From the NCBI GenBank assembly GCA_023229245.1, contig JALNZU010000025.1, forward strand, positions 1-45,693: a stretch of 45,693 bases of DNA, read 5' to 3'. Below the pieces are notes generated by a model. That model worked only from the letters and a program-made list of their open reading frames with translations. It had not been told where the DNA came from and made no database searches. This document shows positions 1 through 8,143 of this stretch, piece after piece. Each line of letters opens with the position of its first letter. Within the stretch, counting starts at the first letter, position 1. The DNA is from Bacteroidales bacterium. Lineage in GTDB: Bacteria > Bacteroidota > Bacteroidia > Bacteroidales > F082. A program made the position numbers and the translations under genes.

Positions 1-18
1 ATAAAGGATTTTACTCGG

Positions 19-1209
19 ATGGAAATATTTAATCACTCCTTGTGGCTCTTGATCAGTTATCAGAACCTGGGCTTTTTTATATTAGGATTATATTTCTATC
101 TCACCGAACGCTCCATCGCCCGATTGATATATAGCTTTTTTATGCTCTCATTCGGAGCGAATATCTTTTTGTTCCATATACACCTGTTTGAACATACTCG
201 TGGATTGACAATACTGTTTCCTCTACTCTTGACAACAGTTTTTTCTATTGCTCCACTGTATTATCTGCATATGAAATCTATGTTGGTGTATAAGTATCGG
301 TTTGAAGTCAACGAAATATTACATTTTGTTCCGCTGATGGTCAGCGCTATTACTCTGGCTCCTTTCTGGTATCTGATCACTGCTAACCGGCCAGAATATC
401 TTGATCTGATATATGGCATGTTTCTGCTGAAGAAACAACCCGGACATCAAACATTTTTAATAGAAACCGGAATAGTAGCCCTCCTGATCATACAGTGTAT
501 ATATTATATCATCCGATTTCACCAATTGTTTGTAGCCATACACAGAGATGAGCGTAAGCAGGGAAACACTATGGTTACAAATTTTTTGAACACCAGTAAG
601 TTGTTCACTTTCAGCTTTTTTATGCTCATGGCATTGATCATTGCTCGTAATTATGTAGTACTTGACGAAAAATCCTTGAGCGGCACTTTATACATTCTTG
701 CAGTGTTGAGTTTGAATATAGGGCATGCATATTTTGGGATTCGGTTCAGCGACTCTGATCTGAAGTTACAGCTTTATGCTGATAAAAAGACTGATGATTC
801 ACATCCTCAACAACTTGGTGAAGCCGAGAAGCAGGCATTGGATGCAATAAGCGACACGCTTCGTGCCGAACTGATTGAAAACCTTGAAACCTATTTTTTG
901 GAACATAAGCCGTATCTGAATTCCAAACTTAGATTAGAGGATATTGCACAAGAATTGCAAACCAATACTAGGTACCTCTCCATCATTATTAATAATCATT
1001 ACGGCAAAAATTTTACTTCTTTTATCAATGATTATCGTTGTAAACGTGTTGTTGAGCTTTTTCATCACGATGAGTATGATGATTACAGCATGGATGGCAT
1101 AGCCGAGTCGGCTGGTTTTCATAGTCGTTCTACTTTTGTGGCAGCTTTTAAGAAATTCAGTGGTAAGCTTCCTTCTGTATATAGGAATGAGCTACGGGCT
1201 CGAAAATGA
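19..1209 (+). CDS. Membrane-anchored AraC-family transcriptional regulator
   Basis: The 396-residue protein has about seven hydrophobic segments in its first ~245 residues and an AraC-type double helix-turn-helix in roughly residues 290-392. The second helix-turn-helix is clear from MDGIAESAGFHSRSTFVAAF followed by FKKFSGKLPSVYR, the usual F-K-x-x-G-x-x-P-x-x-Y-R ending. Regulators with an integral-membrane sensor fused to an AraC domain are common in Bacteroidota and presumably pass a membrane or periplasmic signal directly to DNA; the signal is unknown. The gene stands alone and converges on the TPM/LemA operon. Only 18 bases lie upstream in the window, so its promoter is not visible. The architecture is certain, the target is not. 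Confidence 0.85.
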   Translation: MEIFNHSLWLLISYQNLGFFILGLYFYLTERSIARLIYSFFMLSFGANIFLFHIHLFEHTRGLTILFPLLLTTVFSIAPLYYLHMKSMLVYKYRFEVNEILHFVPLMVSAITLAPFWYLITANRPEYLDLIYGMFLLKKQPGHQTFLIETGIVALLIIQCIYYIIRFHQLFVAIHRDERKQGNTMVTNFLNTSKLFTFSFFMLMALIIARNYVVLDEKSLSGTLYILAVLSLNIGHAYFGIRFSDSDLKLQLYADKKTDDSHPQQLGEAEKQALDAISDTLRAELIENLETYFLEHKPYLNSKLRLEDIAQELQTNTRYLSIIINNHYGKNFTSFINDYRCKRVVELFHHDEYDDYSMDGIAESAGFHSRSTFVAAFKKFSGKLPSVYRNELRARK

Positions 1210-1263
1210 TGGTACCCGGATATCTTGTTCTGGTTACCTTATATATAGAGTGTTTCACACTAC

Positions 1264-2058
1264 CTACCAACTGCCTCCTGCTCCTCCACCACCGAAGCTG
1301 CCACCGCCAAACCCTCCGAACCCTCCTTTAAAACCACCTGATCCACCTGAGAACCCACCCCAGCTCCCAGTATGGCTTCTTCCTGCTTGACTGGCAAGCC
1401 AAAGTGCTTTCCAAACCGTCATCTCGGGCGAGGAAGAGCTAACCATATGTGTTGGCCCACGACCTATCAAGCGGGAAAAGATAACAATGATAAAAATCAT
1501 GACTAATAAGACAACCAAGAAAGCTAAACCGTCCTGTTCCTGATAGTTGGATTTGGAATAAGCACCAGAAGCCAACCCTATGATAATATCGGTAGCTTGG
1601 TCGAGGCCTTCATAATACCGATCTTGTTGAAAATTGGGAATCATTTCTTTTTCAACAATGCGTTTTGCTATTGCATCGGGTATCAGGCTTTCTAACCCAT
1701 AGCCCACTGCTATGAATGCTTTTCCACGCTCCTTGGCCGTTTTAGGCCGAACTATGATGACAATACCGTTATTGAACCCTTTTTGTCCTACTCCCCAGCT
1801 CTCGCCTATACGAAAAGCCAGATCGGAGATGTCATACCCTGCCAGATCGGGCAGCATCACCACAGCTATCTGCGTTGAAGTAGTATCGAAATAAGCTACG
1901 AGCTTTTCTTCTAATCGATTTGTCTGTGATAAATCTAAAGTTGAGGTACGATCTACTACTAAGCGGGGTGGATGAGGTGGGGGAGGTAGTTGAGCTACTA
2001 TGTCTGGCCCTATAATGCCAAGCAAGAAAATCAACCCGAACAAGGCTTTTCTAATCAT
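1264..2058 (-). CDS. TPM-domain membrane protein with Gly-rich tail (YgcG-like)
   Basis: Secreted or membrane-anchored TPM-domain (TPM_phosphatase) protein. From the chosen start MIRKALFGLIF it has a signal peptide, a Pro-rich linker (PPPPHPPRL), a TPM domain over about residues 30-160 (SQTNRLEEKL, QIAVVMLPDL, GIVIIVRPKT, RKAF-like FIAVGYGLE), a transmembrane helix near 180-200 and a tail that is almost all Gly, Ser and Phe. TPM proteins with such tails sit at the cell envelope; a link to photosystem or respiratory complex maintenance is known only in other lineages. The start overlaps the previous gene by 8 bases, implying translational coupling. The reading frame extends further upstream to 2088 inside the neighbour, which I consider non-coding. 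Confidence 0.85.
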   Translation of the reverse strand: MIRKALFGLIFLLGIIGPDIVAQLPPPPHPPRLVVDRTSTLDLSQTNRLEEKLVAYFDTTSTQIAVVMLPDLAGYDISDLAFRIGESWGVGQKGFNNGIVIIVRPKTAKERGKAFIAVGYGLESLIPDAIAKRIVEKEMIPNFQQDRYYEGLDQATDIIIGLASGAYSKSNYQEQDGLAFLVVLLVMIFIIVIFSRLIGRGPTHMVSSSSPEMTVWKALWLASQAGRSHTGSWGGFSGGSGGFKGGFGGFGGGSFGGGGAGGSW

Positions 2059-2494
2059 TTCCATATGATATTTCATCGCTAAGTTCATTGATATCGTCAG
2101 ACTGATAAGGGAAAAATCGTTTCAGTTTTTCACCTGCACGCTTTATGGCGACCTGTATGCCAGCCGAGAACTCGCCCCGTTTAAAATGTAACTCCATTTG
2201 TTGCAGCACATCCTGCCAGAAGTTATCATCTACCATACTATGGATACCGGCATCACCTATAATAGCAAACTTTTTGTCTCGCACAGCAATATATATCAGT
2301 ACTCCATTTCGTTTAGCTGTCTGGTTCATTTGGAGTTTGTCGAACAGATAAGCAGCCCTGTCTAACACATCTTCTTTGCAAAAGGTATCTATATGTACCC
2401 GTATCTCTCCAGAGGTATTCAGTTCGGCTTGCTCAATGCGCTGTCGTATAGCTTGCTTCTCGGCAGCTGAAAAAAAGTTTCTGGCATTGTGCAT
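2051..2494 (-). CDS. TPM-domain protein, cytosolic form
   Basis: A 147-residue TPM-domain protein without signal peptide or membrane helix. The domain fills the protein: it opens with FFSAAEKQAIRQRIEQAE, continues through SGEIRVHIDTFC and NGVLIYIAVRDKKFAIIGD, and ends with a basic helix. It is the middle gene of lemA-TPM-TPM, an arrangement seen repeatedly in Bacteroidota. It lies 12 bases after lemA and overlaps the next TPM gene by 8 bases, so the three are almost certainly one transcript. The function of the set is not established; LemA plus a TPM pair suggests a membrane-associated complex with one partner on each side of the inner membrane. Confidence 0.85.
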   Translation of the reverse strand: MHNARNFFSAAEKQAIRQRIEQAELNTSGEIRVHIDTFCKEDVLDRAAYLFDKLQMNQTAKRNGVLIYIAVRDKKFAIIGDAGIHSMVDDNFWQDVLQQMELHFKRGEFSAGIQVAIKRAGEKLKRFFPYQSDDINELSDEISYGND

Positions 2495-2506
2495 AAGGCA
2501 AAAATA

Positions 2507-3097
2507 TTAGAATTCAACTTTTGGAGCTTCTTCTGCACCGGTAACAGACTCAAAGTAAGGCCTTGTTTCAAAGCCGAATAAACCTGCTAACAGATTCTGC
2601 GGAAACGATTTAATATAAGTATTATACGATCGTGCTACTTCATTGAACTTCATGCGCTCTACCGCAATACGGTTTTCAGTTCCTTCAAGCTGTGCCTGCA
2701 GCTCTAAAAAGTTTTGATTGGATTTGAGCTCGGGATATCTCTCTACCACAACCAATAGGCGTGATAAAGCACTGCTTAGGCCCTCCTGAGCCTGCTGAAA
2801 AGCTGACATATTTGAGGAAGTGAGATTGTCGGAATTGAGCTGAATAGAACCAGCTTTGGCACGAGCCTCTACCACACCGGTCAACACCTCCTGTTCTTGA
2901 GTGGCAAACCCCTTCACGGTATTTACCAAATTGGGAATCAGATCGGCACGACGCTGATATACATTTTCAACCTGAGCCCATTGCGACGATACTTGCTCAT
3001 TTTGTTGTACCATTGAATTATAGCTCCCCTTGAAAAAACTATATAACAACATAACAACCAAAACAATACTAATGATGACGATCACACCTTTTTTCAT
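2507..3097 (-). CDS. lemA: LemA family protein
   Basis: A 196-residue LemA-family protein: an N-terminal membrane helix (about residues 4-22), then a long helical body. Family hallmarks are visible, including YNSMVQQNEQVSSQWAQVEN, YQRRADLIPNLVNTVKGFA, the YPELKSNQNFLELQAQLEGT block and the RMKFNEVARSYNTYIKSFP block. LemA proteins are anchored with a short N-terminus and a helical domain; their cellular role is poorly defined. It is the first gene of the lemA-TPM-TPM operon. The 360 bases upstream separate it from the divergent yceI gene. Confidence 0.93.
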   Translation of the reverse strand: MKKGVIVIISIVLVVMLLYSFFKGSYNSMVQQNEQVSSQWAQVENVYQRRADLIPNLVNTVKGFATQEQEVLTGVVEARAKAGSIQLNSDNLTSSNMSAFQQAQEGLSSALSRLLVVVERYPELKSNQNFLELQAQLEGTENRIAVERMKFNEVARSYNTYIKSFPQNLLAGLFGFETRPYFESVTGAEEAPKVEF

Positions 3098-3457
3098 GAC
3101 AAATGAATTTGAGTAAAAAATTAAAAACAGACTGTATTTTAAGACAATGGGCTAAATTAAAAGAAATTATCCGTTCAGAGAGCTACAATAGCATAAAGTT
3201 TTTCATAACTTTTGTTGCTATTGAACAAAAACCGCTGTTTGGGGTTTATTTTGTTACGCTCAGACCTGTCGAAACAAATTAGCAACATGACCCTGCTTTG
3301 TATGCAAACCAAGAAAAAAACAACTATTTTTGGATAAAGGTTTGAAAAGCAATAAAAGTATTGATCTGATTATTAAGTGAATATGTATAATTACGCAATG
3401 CTTTAAAAAAATATATCAATTATTTATTCAATTTATTATCAACTAAAATTTCTTATT
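3098..3457. other. Divergent intergenic region, lemA/yceI
   Basis: A 360-base AT-rich gap between two divergent genes. It must hold both promoters, but I find no exact TAnnTTTG element at a sensible distance for either gene, no long palindrome and no credible small ORF. Confidence 0.6.
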
Positions 3458-3991
3458 ATGTCAACAACAAAATGGATTACTGATCCGGCACACAGCGATC
3501 TGAATTTCAGAGTTAAGCATCTGATGATCTCTAATGTCAAAGGGAGCTTCAACAGCTTTCAGGCTTTTATAGAAGGCGATGACTTCACTACAGCACCTGT
3601 ACGGGTTGAGATTGATGCTACTTCTGTTACCACAAACAATACAGACCGTGATGCTCACCTGAACAGTGCCGACTTTTTTGATACCGCACAATTTCCTAAA
3701 CTGATTTTTGAAGGAAAATCGGTTCAGAAAATAGATGAAGAGAATTATAAGCTGACCGGACTGCTGACTATCAAAAATATCAGCAAGGAAGTAGTACTGA
3801 ATGTAGAATATGGTGGCTTGAACAAAGACCCATGGGGTGTTGAAAAAATGGCATTTACTGTTGAAGGCAGGATCAATCGCAAGGATTGGGAACTGAATTG
3901 GAATGCTGCCTTAGAAACCGGCGGAGTATTAGTAAGCGATGAAGTAAGGATCAGCGCTGATGTACAGTTTGTCAAACAAAATGCATCCTGA
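3458..3991 (+). CDS. YceI family lipid-binding-like protein
   Basis: A 177-residue protein of the YceI family, a lipocalin-like beta barrel that binds isoprenoid or similar lipids in characterised members. It begins WITDPAHSDLNFRVKHLMIS, the typical first strand, and contains the family features VEIDATSVTTNN, DAHLNSADFFDTAQFP, and the FTVEGRINRKDWELNWN strand. No signal peptide is present, so this version should be cytosolic, unlike E. coli YceI. It is a single gene, followed by a strong hairpin shared with yebC. Its substrate is unknown. Confidence 0.92.
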   Translation: MSTTKWITDPAHSDLNFRVKHLMISNVKGSFNSFQAFIEGDDFTTAPVRVEIDATSVTTNNTDRDAHLNSADFFDTAQFPKLIFEGKSVQKIDEENYKLTGLLTIKNISKEVVLNVEYGGLNKDPWGVEKMAFTVEGRINRKDWELNWNAALETGGVLVSDEVRISADVQFVKQNAS

Positions 3992-4112
3992 TATTTGAAC
4001 ATGAAAAAGGAATAAAAGATTCCTACGTACGATCTTAGCTATACTGGCATTTTGTTAAAGCCGGTGACTTAGACTCCAAGCTAAGGCCTCAGAAAATTGC
4101 AACAGATCGAAC

Positions 4113-4164
4113 AAAAAAAGACTTTTAGAAGGCAATTTGGGTTGCCTTCTAAAAGTCTTTTTTT
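4113..4164. terminator. Bidirectional rho-independent terminator (yceI/yebC)
   Basis: Two arms of 23 bases (4113-4135 and 4142-4164) are exact reverse complements around a 6-base loop TTTGGG. The outer ends are A7 and T7, so each strand gives a GC-containing hairpin followed by a U run. It lies 121 bases after yceI and 50 bases after the end of yebC, which converges on it. Confidence 0.92.
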
Positions 4165-4214
4165 AGTACTCATCATAAGAGAAAATACAAAATCCGATAC
4201 GGCTGAAAGTATGA

Positions 4215-4931
4215 TCAGGTTTCACCTATATTGGTATAGACGGCTTGTACATCATCGTCTTCTTCAATTTTGTCCAACATTTTATCTATTTCCGCCATTT
4301 GCTCTTCGCTGAAGCTGACCGGATTAGTTGGAAACCGTTGCAGATTGGCTTTCAGTATTTCTATCCCAAGTCTTTCCAACGCTTGTTGCATAGTACCGAA
4401 ATAGGTGTAATCTGCAAATGCCACAACCAGTTCTTCATGCTGGTCTATTTCTTCTAATCCGGCATCAATGAGTTCCAACTCTAATTCTTCCAGGTCTATT
4501 TCTTCTGTATAGCGACATTCAAACACCGCTTTTCGACTGAACATAAACTCCAACGAGCCATTAGGTACCAAAGCACCTCCTGCTTTATTAAAATACGATT
4601 TCACATTGGCTACTGTACGTGTGGTATTATCTGTAGCACATTCCACAAACACCAATACTCCGTGAGGCCCTTTGCCTTCATACACTACCTCAACCATGCT
4701 TTCGGCCTCTTTGCCTGAGGCACGCTTAATAGCTGCTTCAATATTTTCCTTAGGCATATTCTCCGCCTTGGCATTTAAAATGGCATGACGCAGTTTGGCA
4801 TTCATCTCGGGGTCAGGCCCGCCTTCCTTAGCAGCTATAGTTATCAGCTTGCCAAGTTTAGGAAATACTTTCGACATCTTATCCCATCTTTTTTCTTTGG
4901 CCGTGCGGCGATATTCAAATGCTCTACCCAT
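4215..4931 (-). CDS. yebC: YebC/PmpR/TACO1 family protein
   Basis: A full-length 238-residue YebC-family protein. The N-terminus MGRAFEYRRTAKEKRWDKMS is the standard Bacteroidota form, followed by FPKLGKLITIAAKEGGPDP, NMPKENIEAAIKRASG and the strand YEGKGPHGVLVFVECATDNT. Family members have been described both as transcription regulators and, more recently, as ribosome-associated factors that relieve stalling on proline stretches. An acidic C-terminus (KIEEDDDVQAVYTNI) is also typical. It is a single gene with its own promoter candidate at 4978-4985 and terminator at 4113-4164. Confidence 0.96.
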   Translation of the reverse strand: MGRAFEYRRTAKEKRWDKMSKVFPKLGKLITIAAKEGGPDPEMNAKLRHAILNAKAENMPKENIEAAIKRASGKEAESMVEVVYEGKGPHGVLVFVECATDNTTRTVANVKSYFNKAGGALVPNGSLEFMFSRKAVFECRYTEEIDLEELELELIDAGLEEIDQHEELVVAFADYTYFGTMQQALERLGIEILKANLQRFPTNPVSFSEEQMAEIDKMLDKIEEDDDVQAVYTNIGET

Positions 4932-4977
4932 ACTATCAAATAATTAGCTTTATAATAAGACAGCATCAACTGTCATG

Positions 4978-4985
4978 CAAAAATA
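4978..4985 (-). promoter_or_regulatory. -7 promoter element for yebC
   Basis: On the minus strand these bases read TATTTTTG, matching the Bacteroidota -7 consensus TAnnTTTG, 46 bases before the yebC start codon. No clear TTTG at -33 was seen. Confidence 0.5.
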
Positions 4986-5070
4986 ATCAAACTAAAAGTG
5001 TTGAAAAAATTACTATACAATAAATCCATGAGGATAGAAAAATTACCTTTTACAGGCTGATGATTTTAGA

Positions 5071-5078
5071 TACCTTTG
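5071..5078 (+). promoter_or_regulatory. -7 promoter element for rmuC
   Basis: TACCTTTG matches TAnnTTTG and sits 24 bases before the rmuC ATG, giving a leader of roughly 18 bases. A T-rich stretch near 5047-5052 could serve as the -33 element. Confidence 0.6.
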
Positions 5079-5102
5079 CATGAAACCTAAACTTCACCTG
5101 AA

Positions 5103-6542
5103 ATGGAACTCATACTTGTTGCTTTAGCCTCGCTGACCTTAATCATATTGATCGTCTTATTTATCCGAACAGCTCATGGGTACAAGTCCAAGGAAAGTCT
5201 TCAACTTATCAGGAAAGCAGAGCAGTTAGAAAGAGACTTACAGCGTCAGGAGCAGCTATTTCGGGATGAATTCAGAGCAAACAGAGAAGAAATGGCTAAT
5301 AGCCTGAATAGTTTTCAAGAAAATTTTTTGAAGACCTTGCGGGAGATATCTGCCAACCAACTTTCTCAACTCAAGATCATAACCGACCAGAATGAAAGCA
5401 GTCTTGGCAAATTGACCAAAACTATGGAAGAGCGGCTGACCCTGATCATGGATAAGCAACAACAAGCCAGCAGGGATATGCGCGACAGCTTAGACCGTAA
5501 CCTAAAAGATTTTCGTGACAGCTTCAGCCAGAACGTCAAAGATTTCAACGAGCTACAGAAGCAAAAATTTACCGAAATGGAGAAGAAACAGTCGGAACTG
5601 ATCAATAGTACTGAGATGAAGTTGGAAAAGATGCGTGAGACGGTGGACGAAAAGCTGCAGAAAACCCTTGAAGCTCGATTAGGCCATTCGTTTGAGTTAG
5701 TTCGCAAGCAATTGGAAAGCGTACAAAAAGGCTTGGGTGAGATGCAGAATCTGGCGCAGGATGTAGGCGGACTGAAACGCGTTCTGGCAAATGTGAAAAC
5801 AAGAGGGATATTAGGTGAGATACAGTTGGGTAGTATCCTAAGTCAGATCATGGCACCCGAACAGTATGAACAAAATGTCAGAACAAAAAAATCCAGCTCC
5901 GACCATGTGGAGTATGCAATCAAACTGCCGGGAAAAGACAATAGCATGGAAGAAGTATATCTGCCTATTGACGCCAAATTCCCGCTTGAATCCTACCATC
6001 AGCTCCAGCATGCATACGATGAGGCTAATCCTGCACTGATCGATGAAGCCAATAAAATATTGTTCAACCAAATTAAGAAATTCGCTAAAGATATAAGTGA
6101 CAAGTATTTGGATCCTCCATTTACTACTGAATTTGGAATTATGTTCTTGCCTGTGGAAGGCTTATATGCCGAAGTGGTTCGCAATACCGACCTCATCGAA
6201 CAGATGCAGCGCGATTTTAAAATTGTTATCACTGGCCCTACTACTTTAGCTGCTATTTTAAACAGTCTGCAAATGGGATTTAAAACATTAGCCATACAAA
6301 AACGAAGCAGCGAGGTATGGAAAATCTTGGGAGCAGTGAAAACTGAGTTTGGGAAATTTGGAACTATTTTGGAAAAGGCGCGCAAAAAAATTGATGATGC
6401 CGGCAATGAGATAGACACACTTGTGGGAACCCGAACACGTGCAATAGAACGCAAACTGCGTGAAGTGGAAGAACTGCCGGTCTCGGAGACCATGAAACTA
6501 TTAGACGAAGACTTGTCCGATACAGATGATGAAAATAACTGA
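5103..6542 (+). CDS. rmuC: DNA recombination protein RmuC
   Basis: A 479-residue RmuC-family protein: an N-terminal membrane helix (residues 2-22), a long coiled coil to about residue 235, then the conserved RmuC domain with GILGEIQLGSILSQIMAPEQ, YLPIDAKFPLESYHQL, EFGIMFLPVEGLYAEVVRN and ITGPTTLAAILNSLQMGFK. The domain belongs to the PD-(D/E)XK nuclease superfamily, and E. coli RmuC limits inversions at short inverted repeats. Length and architecture are normal. It is transcribed alone from the element at 5071-5078. Confidence 0.96.
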   Translation: MELILVALASLTLIILIVLFIRTAHGYKSKESLQLIRKAEQLERDLQRQEQLFRDEFRANREEMANSLNSFQENFLKTLREISANQLSQLKIITDQNESSLGKLTKTMEERLTLIMDKQQQASRDMRDSLDRNLKDFRDSFSQNVKDFNELQKQKFTEMEKKQSELINSTEMKLEKMRETVDEKLQKTLEARLGHSFELVRKQLESVQKGLGEMQNLAQDVGGLKRVLANVKTRGILGEIQLGSILSQIMAPEQYEQNVRTKKSSSDHVEYAIKLPGKDNSMEEVYLPIDAKFPLESYHQLQHAYDEANPALIDEANKILFNQIKKFAKDISDKYLDPPFTTEFGIMFLPVEGLYAEVVRNTDLIEQMQRDFKIVITGPTTLAAILNSLQMGFKTLAIQKRSSEVWKILGAVKTEFGKFGTILEKARKKIDDAGNEIDTLVGTRTRAIERKLREVEELPVSETMKLLDEDLSDTDDENN

Positions 6543-6738
6543 TAACAATTTAATAGTGAAACAGTTCACGGATGATTTAATATAGGTTTAAATCGAATTG
6601 CTCTAAGAAGTCAGTCAAATTGGCTGTATCACAGAAAATATCACTCATGGGCCAAGTCAGCTATACAATTTATTTAATTTCGCAACTTGACTATATATAC
6701 GTAAAAAACAAGGCCGGTAAATAAAATCTGAACGACAA

Positions 6739-8118
6739 ATGAATACATTCAAAACCATTTTATTGATTTTTTCTTTTTTGTTAGCTACTGCCTGGTTAAC
6801 TCCTGGATCTGTCAGGGCACAAGCCTCTATTGAAGGAAGTATCTCAGGATACAGAAACAAAAATTTACGCCTTCTTCTGATACGCGGCGATAAAAAGATA
6901 TTAGTAGATTCAACCAAGACCGATGCCGGCGGCTATTTTATGCTGCTCCCTCTGACTGCCTGGCCTGCAGGAATGTATATGCTTCAGACAGAAGACGGCA
7001 ATTCCATTCGCTTATTGGTGAACGGAACAGAAAAGATACAATTTGTTTCGGATGGCCAACAAAGCGATCATATAGTGGATTTTACCCTGTCGGAGGAAAA
7101 TAGAAACTGGTATGCATACAGCCTATTGAAAAGTGAGACATTGTACAAGCTTGATCTGTTAAAACCTATATTACGTGAGTTTCCGCAAAATGACACTTTT
7201 TATATACAGACTCGTGAAGCTTTCGATCGCTTACAACATCTGCCTTATCAAAAAGGTGAGGCGCTCATTGCTGAAAAACCAGGATCATTGGCGGCACGTT
7301 TTATTGAGGCCGACCTGCCACCACTTATTGATCTTAGTTTAGATTTCGAGGCGCAGCGCCAACAACTGAAAGCACATTTTTTTGACCGCATTGATTTCAC
7401 GGATACCGATCTGATCCATTCGGATATACTAACTACCAAAATGATTGATTTTCTTGCCCTGTACCAGAGGCCGAATATGAGTATAGAAGAGGTTCAGCTT
7501 GAGTTTATAAAAGCGTTGAACCTGATTTTTCAACAAGCGTCTGTCTCCAATGAAGTATATGTGTTTGCCCTTGAATATTTTATTGAAGGATTTTATAGAA
7601 TGGGTCTTACAGCCGTCAGCGACTTTTTAAGCAGCCTGCCCCATCTGAATCCCGATTGTATGGAACCTGATATGGTACAGGAAATTGAACGCATAGCAGG
7701 GCCCTATCGTAAAATCGCTGATGGAGTCAAAGCACCTGATATACTTACTACTGATATACAAGGAGATCCGTTTGACTTGTCGAAGGTTTCCAAACCGCAT
7801 ACTATTCTTGTGTTTTGGTCGGTTACTTGTCCATATTGCTTAGAACTGATCCCTGAACTGTATTCCTACTCCAAAAAACATCCTGATATAGAAGTGGTAT
7901 CTGTGTTGATCAGCCCCGATAGCCCTGAACTGCGTGAGCTAGTAGCTAAGGAAGCTCCCGACTGGATACATCTGATAGATCAACATACGGGTTCTACTCC
8001 TATTAGTGACGAGTATATGATTTATGCCACACCCAGTTTGTTTTTACTTGATGCCCATAAGCATGTCATCGCCAAACCTTTTGGGATAGCTGATCTTGAA
8101 GCCTATGACCTGCCGTAA
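6739..8118 (+). CDS. TlpA-like thioredoxin-fold protein with N-terminal beta-sandwich
   Basis: A 459-residue exported protein. After a signal peptide ending near VRAQA comes a DUF4369-like beta-sandwich (about residues 27-110, with GSISGYRNKNLRLLLI and TDAGGYFMLLPL), a helical middle region resembling DUF5106, and a C-terminal TlpA/thioredoxin domain from about residue 335. The redox motif is CPYC (Cys364, Cys367) in FWSVTCPYCLELIPEL, with the cis-Pro loop at ATPSLFLLD. Such proteins are periplasmic disulfide oxidoreductases of Bacteroidota, often acting in cytochrome or envelope protein maturation. The GH3/beta-lactamase gene begins 25 bases later, so the two are probably co-transcribed. Confidence 0.9.
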   Translation: MNTFKTILLIFSFLLATAWLTPGSVRAQASIEGSISGYRNKNLRLLLIRGDKKILVDSTKTDAGGYFMLLPLTAWPAGMYMLQTEDGNSIRLLVNGTEKIQFVSDGQQSDHIVDFTLSEENRNWYAYSLLKSETLYKLDLLKPILREFPQNDTFYIQTREAFDRLQHLPYQKGEALIAEKPGSLAARFIEADLPPLIDLSLDFEAQRQQLKAHFFDRIDFTDTDLIHSDILTTKMIDFLALYQRPNMSIEEVQLEFIKALNLIFQQASVSNEVYVFALEYFIEGFYRMGLTAVSDFLSSLPHLNPDCMEPDMVQEIERIAGPYRKIADGVKAPDILTTDIQGDPFDLSKVSKPHTILVFWSVTCPYCLELIPELYSYSKKHPDIEVVSVLISPDSPELRELVAKEAPDWIHLIDQHTGSTPISDEYMIYATPSLFLLDAHKHVIAKPFGIADLEAYDLP

Positions 8119-8143
8119 CAATCTAAATTAAAGTGTGTCACTT

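Noticed and set aside
1136..1390. Proline-rich ORF on the plus strand
   Set aside because: It is the antisense of the Gly-rich tail of the TPM protein; the Pro run simply mirrors Gly codons.
4097..4312. 71-codon ORF on the plus strand
   Set aside because: It runs through the perfect terminator hairpin and into the antisense of yebC.
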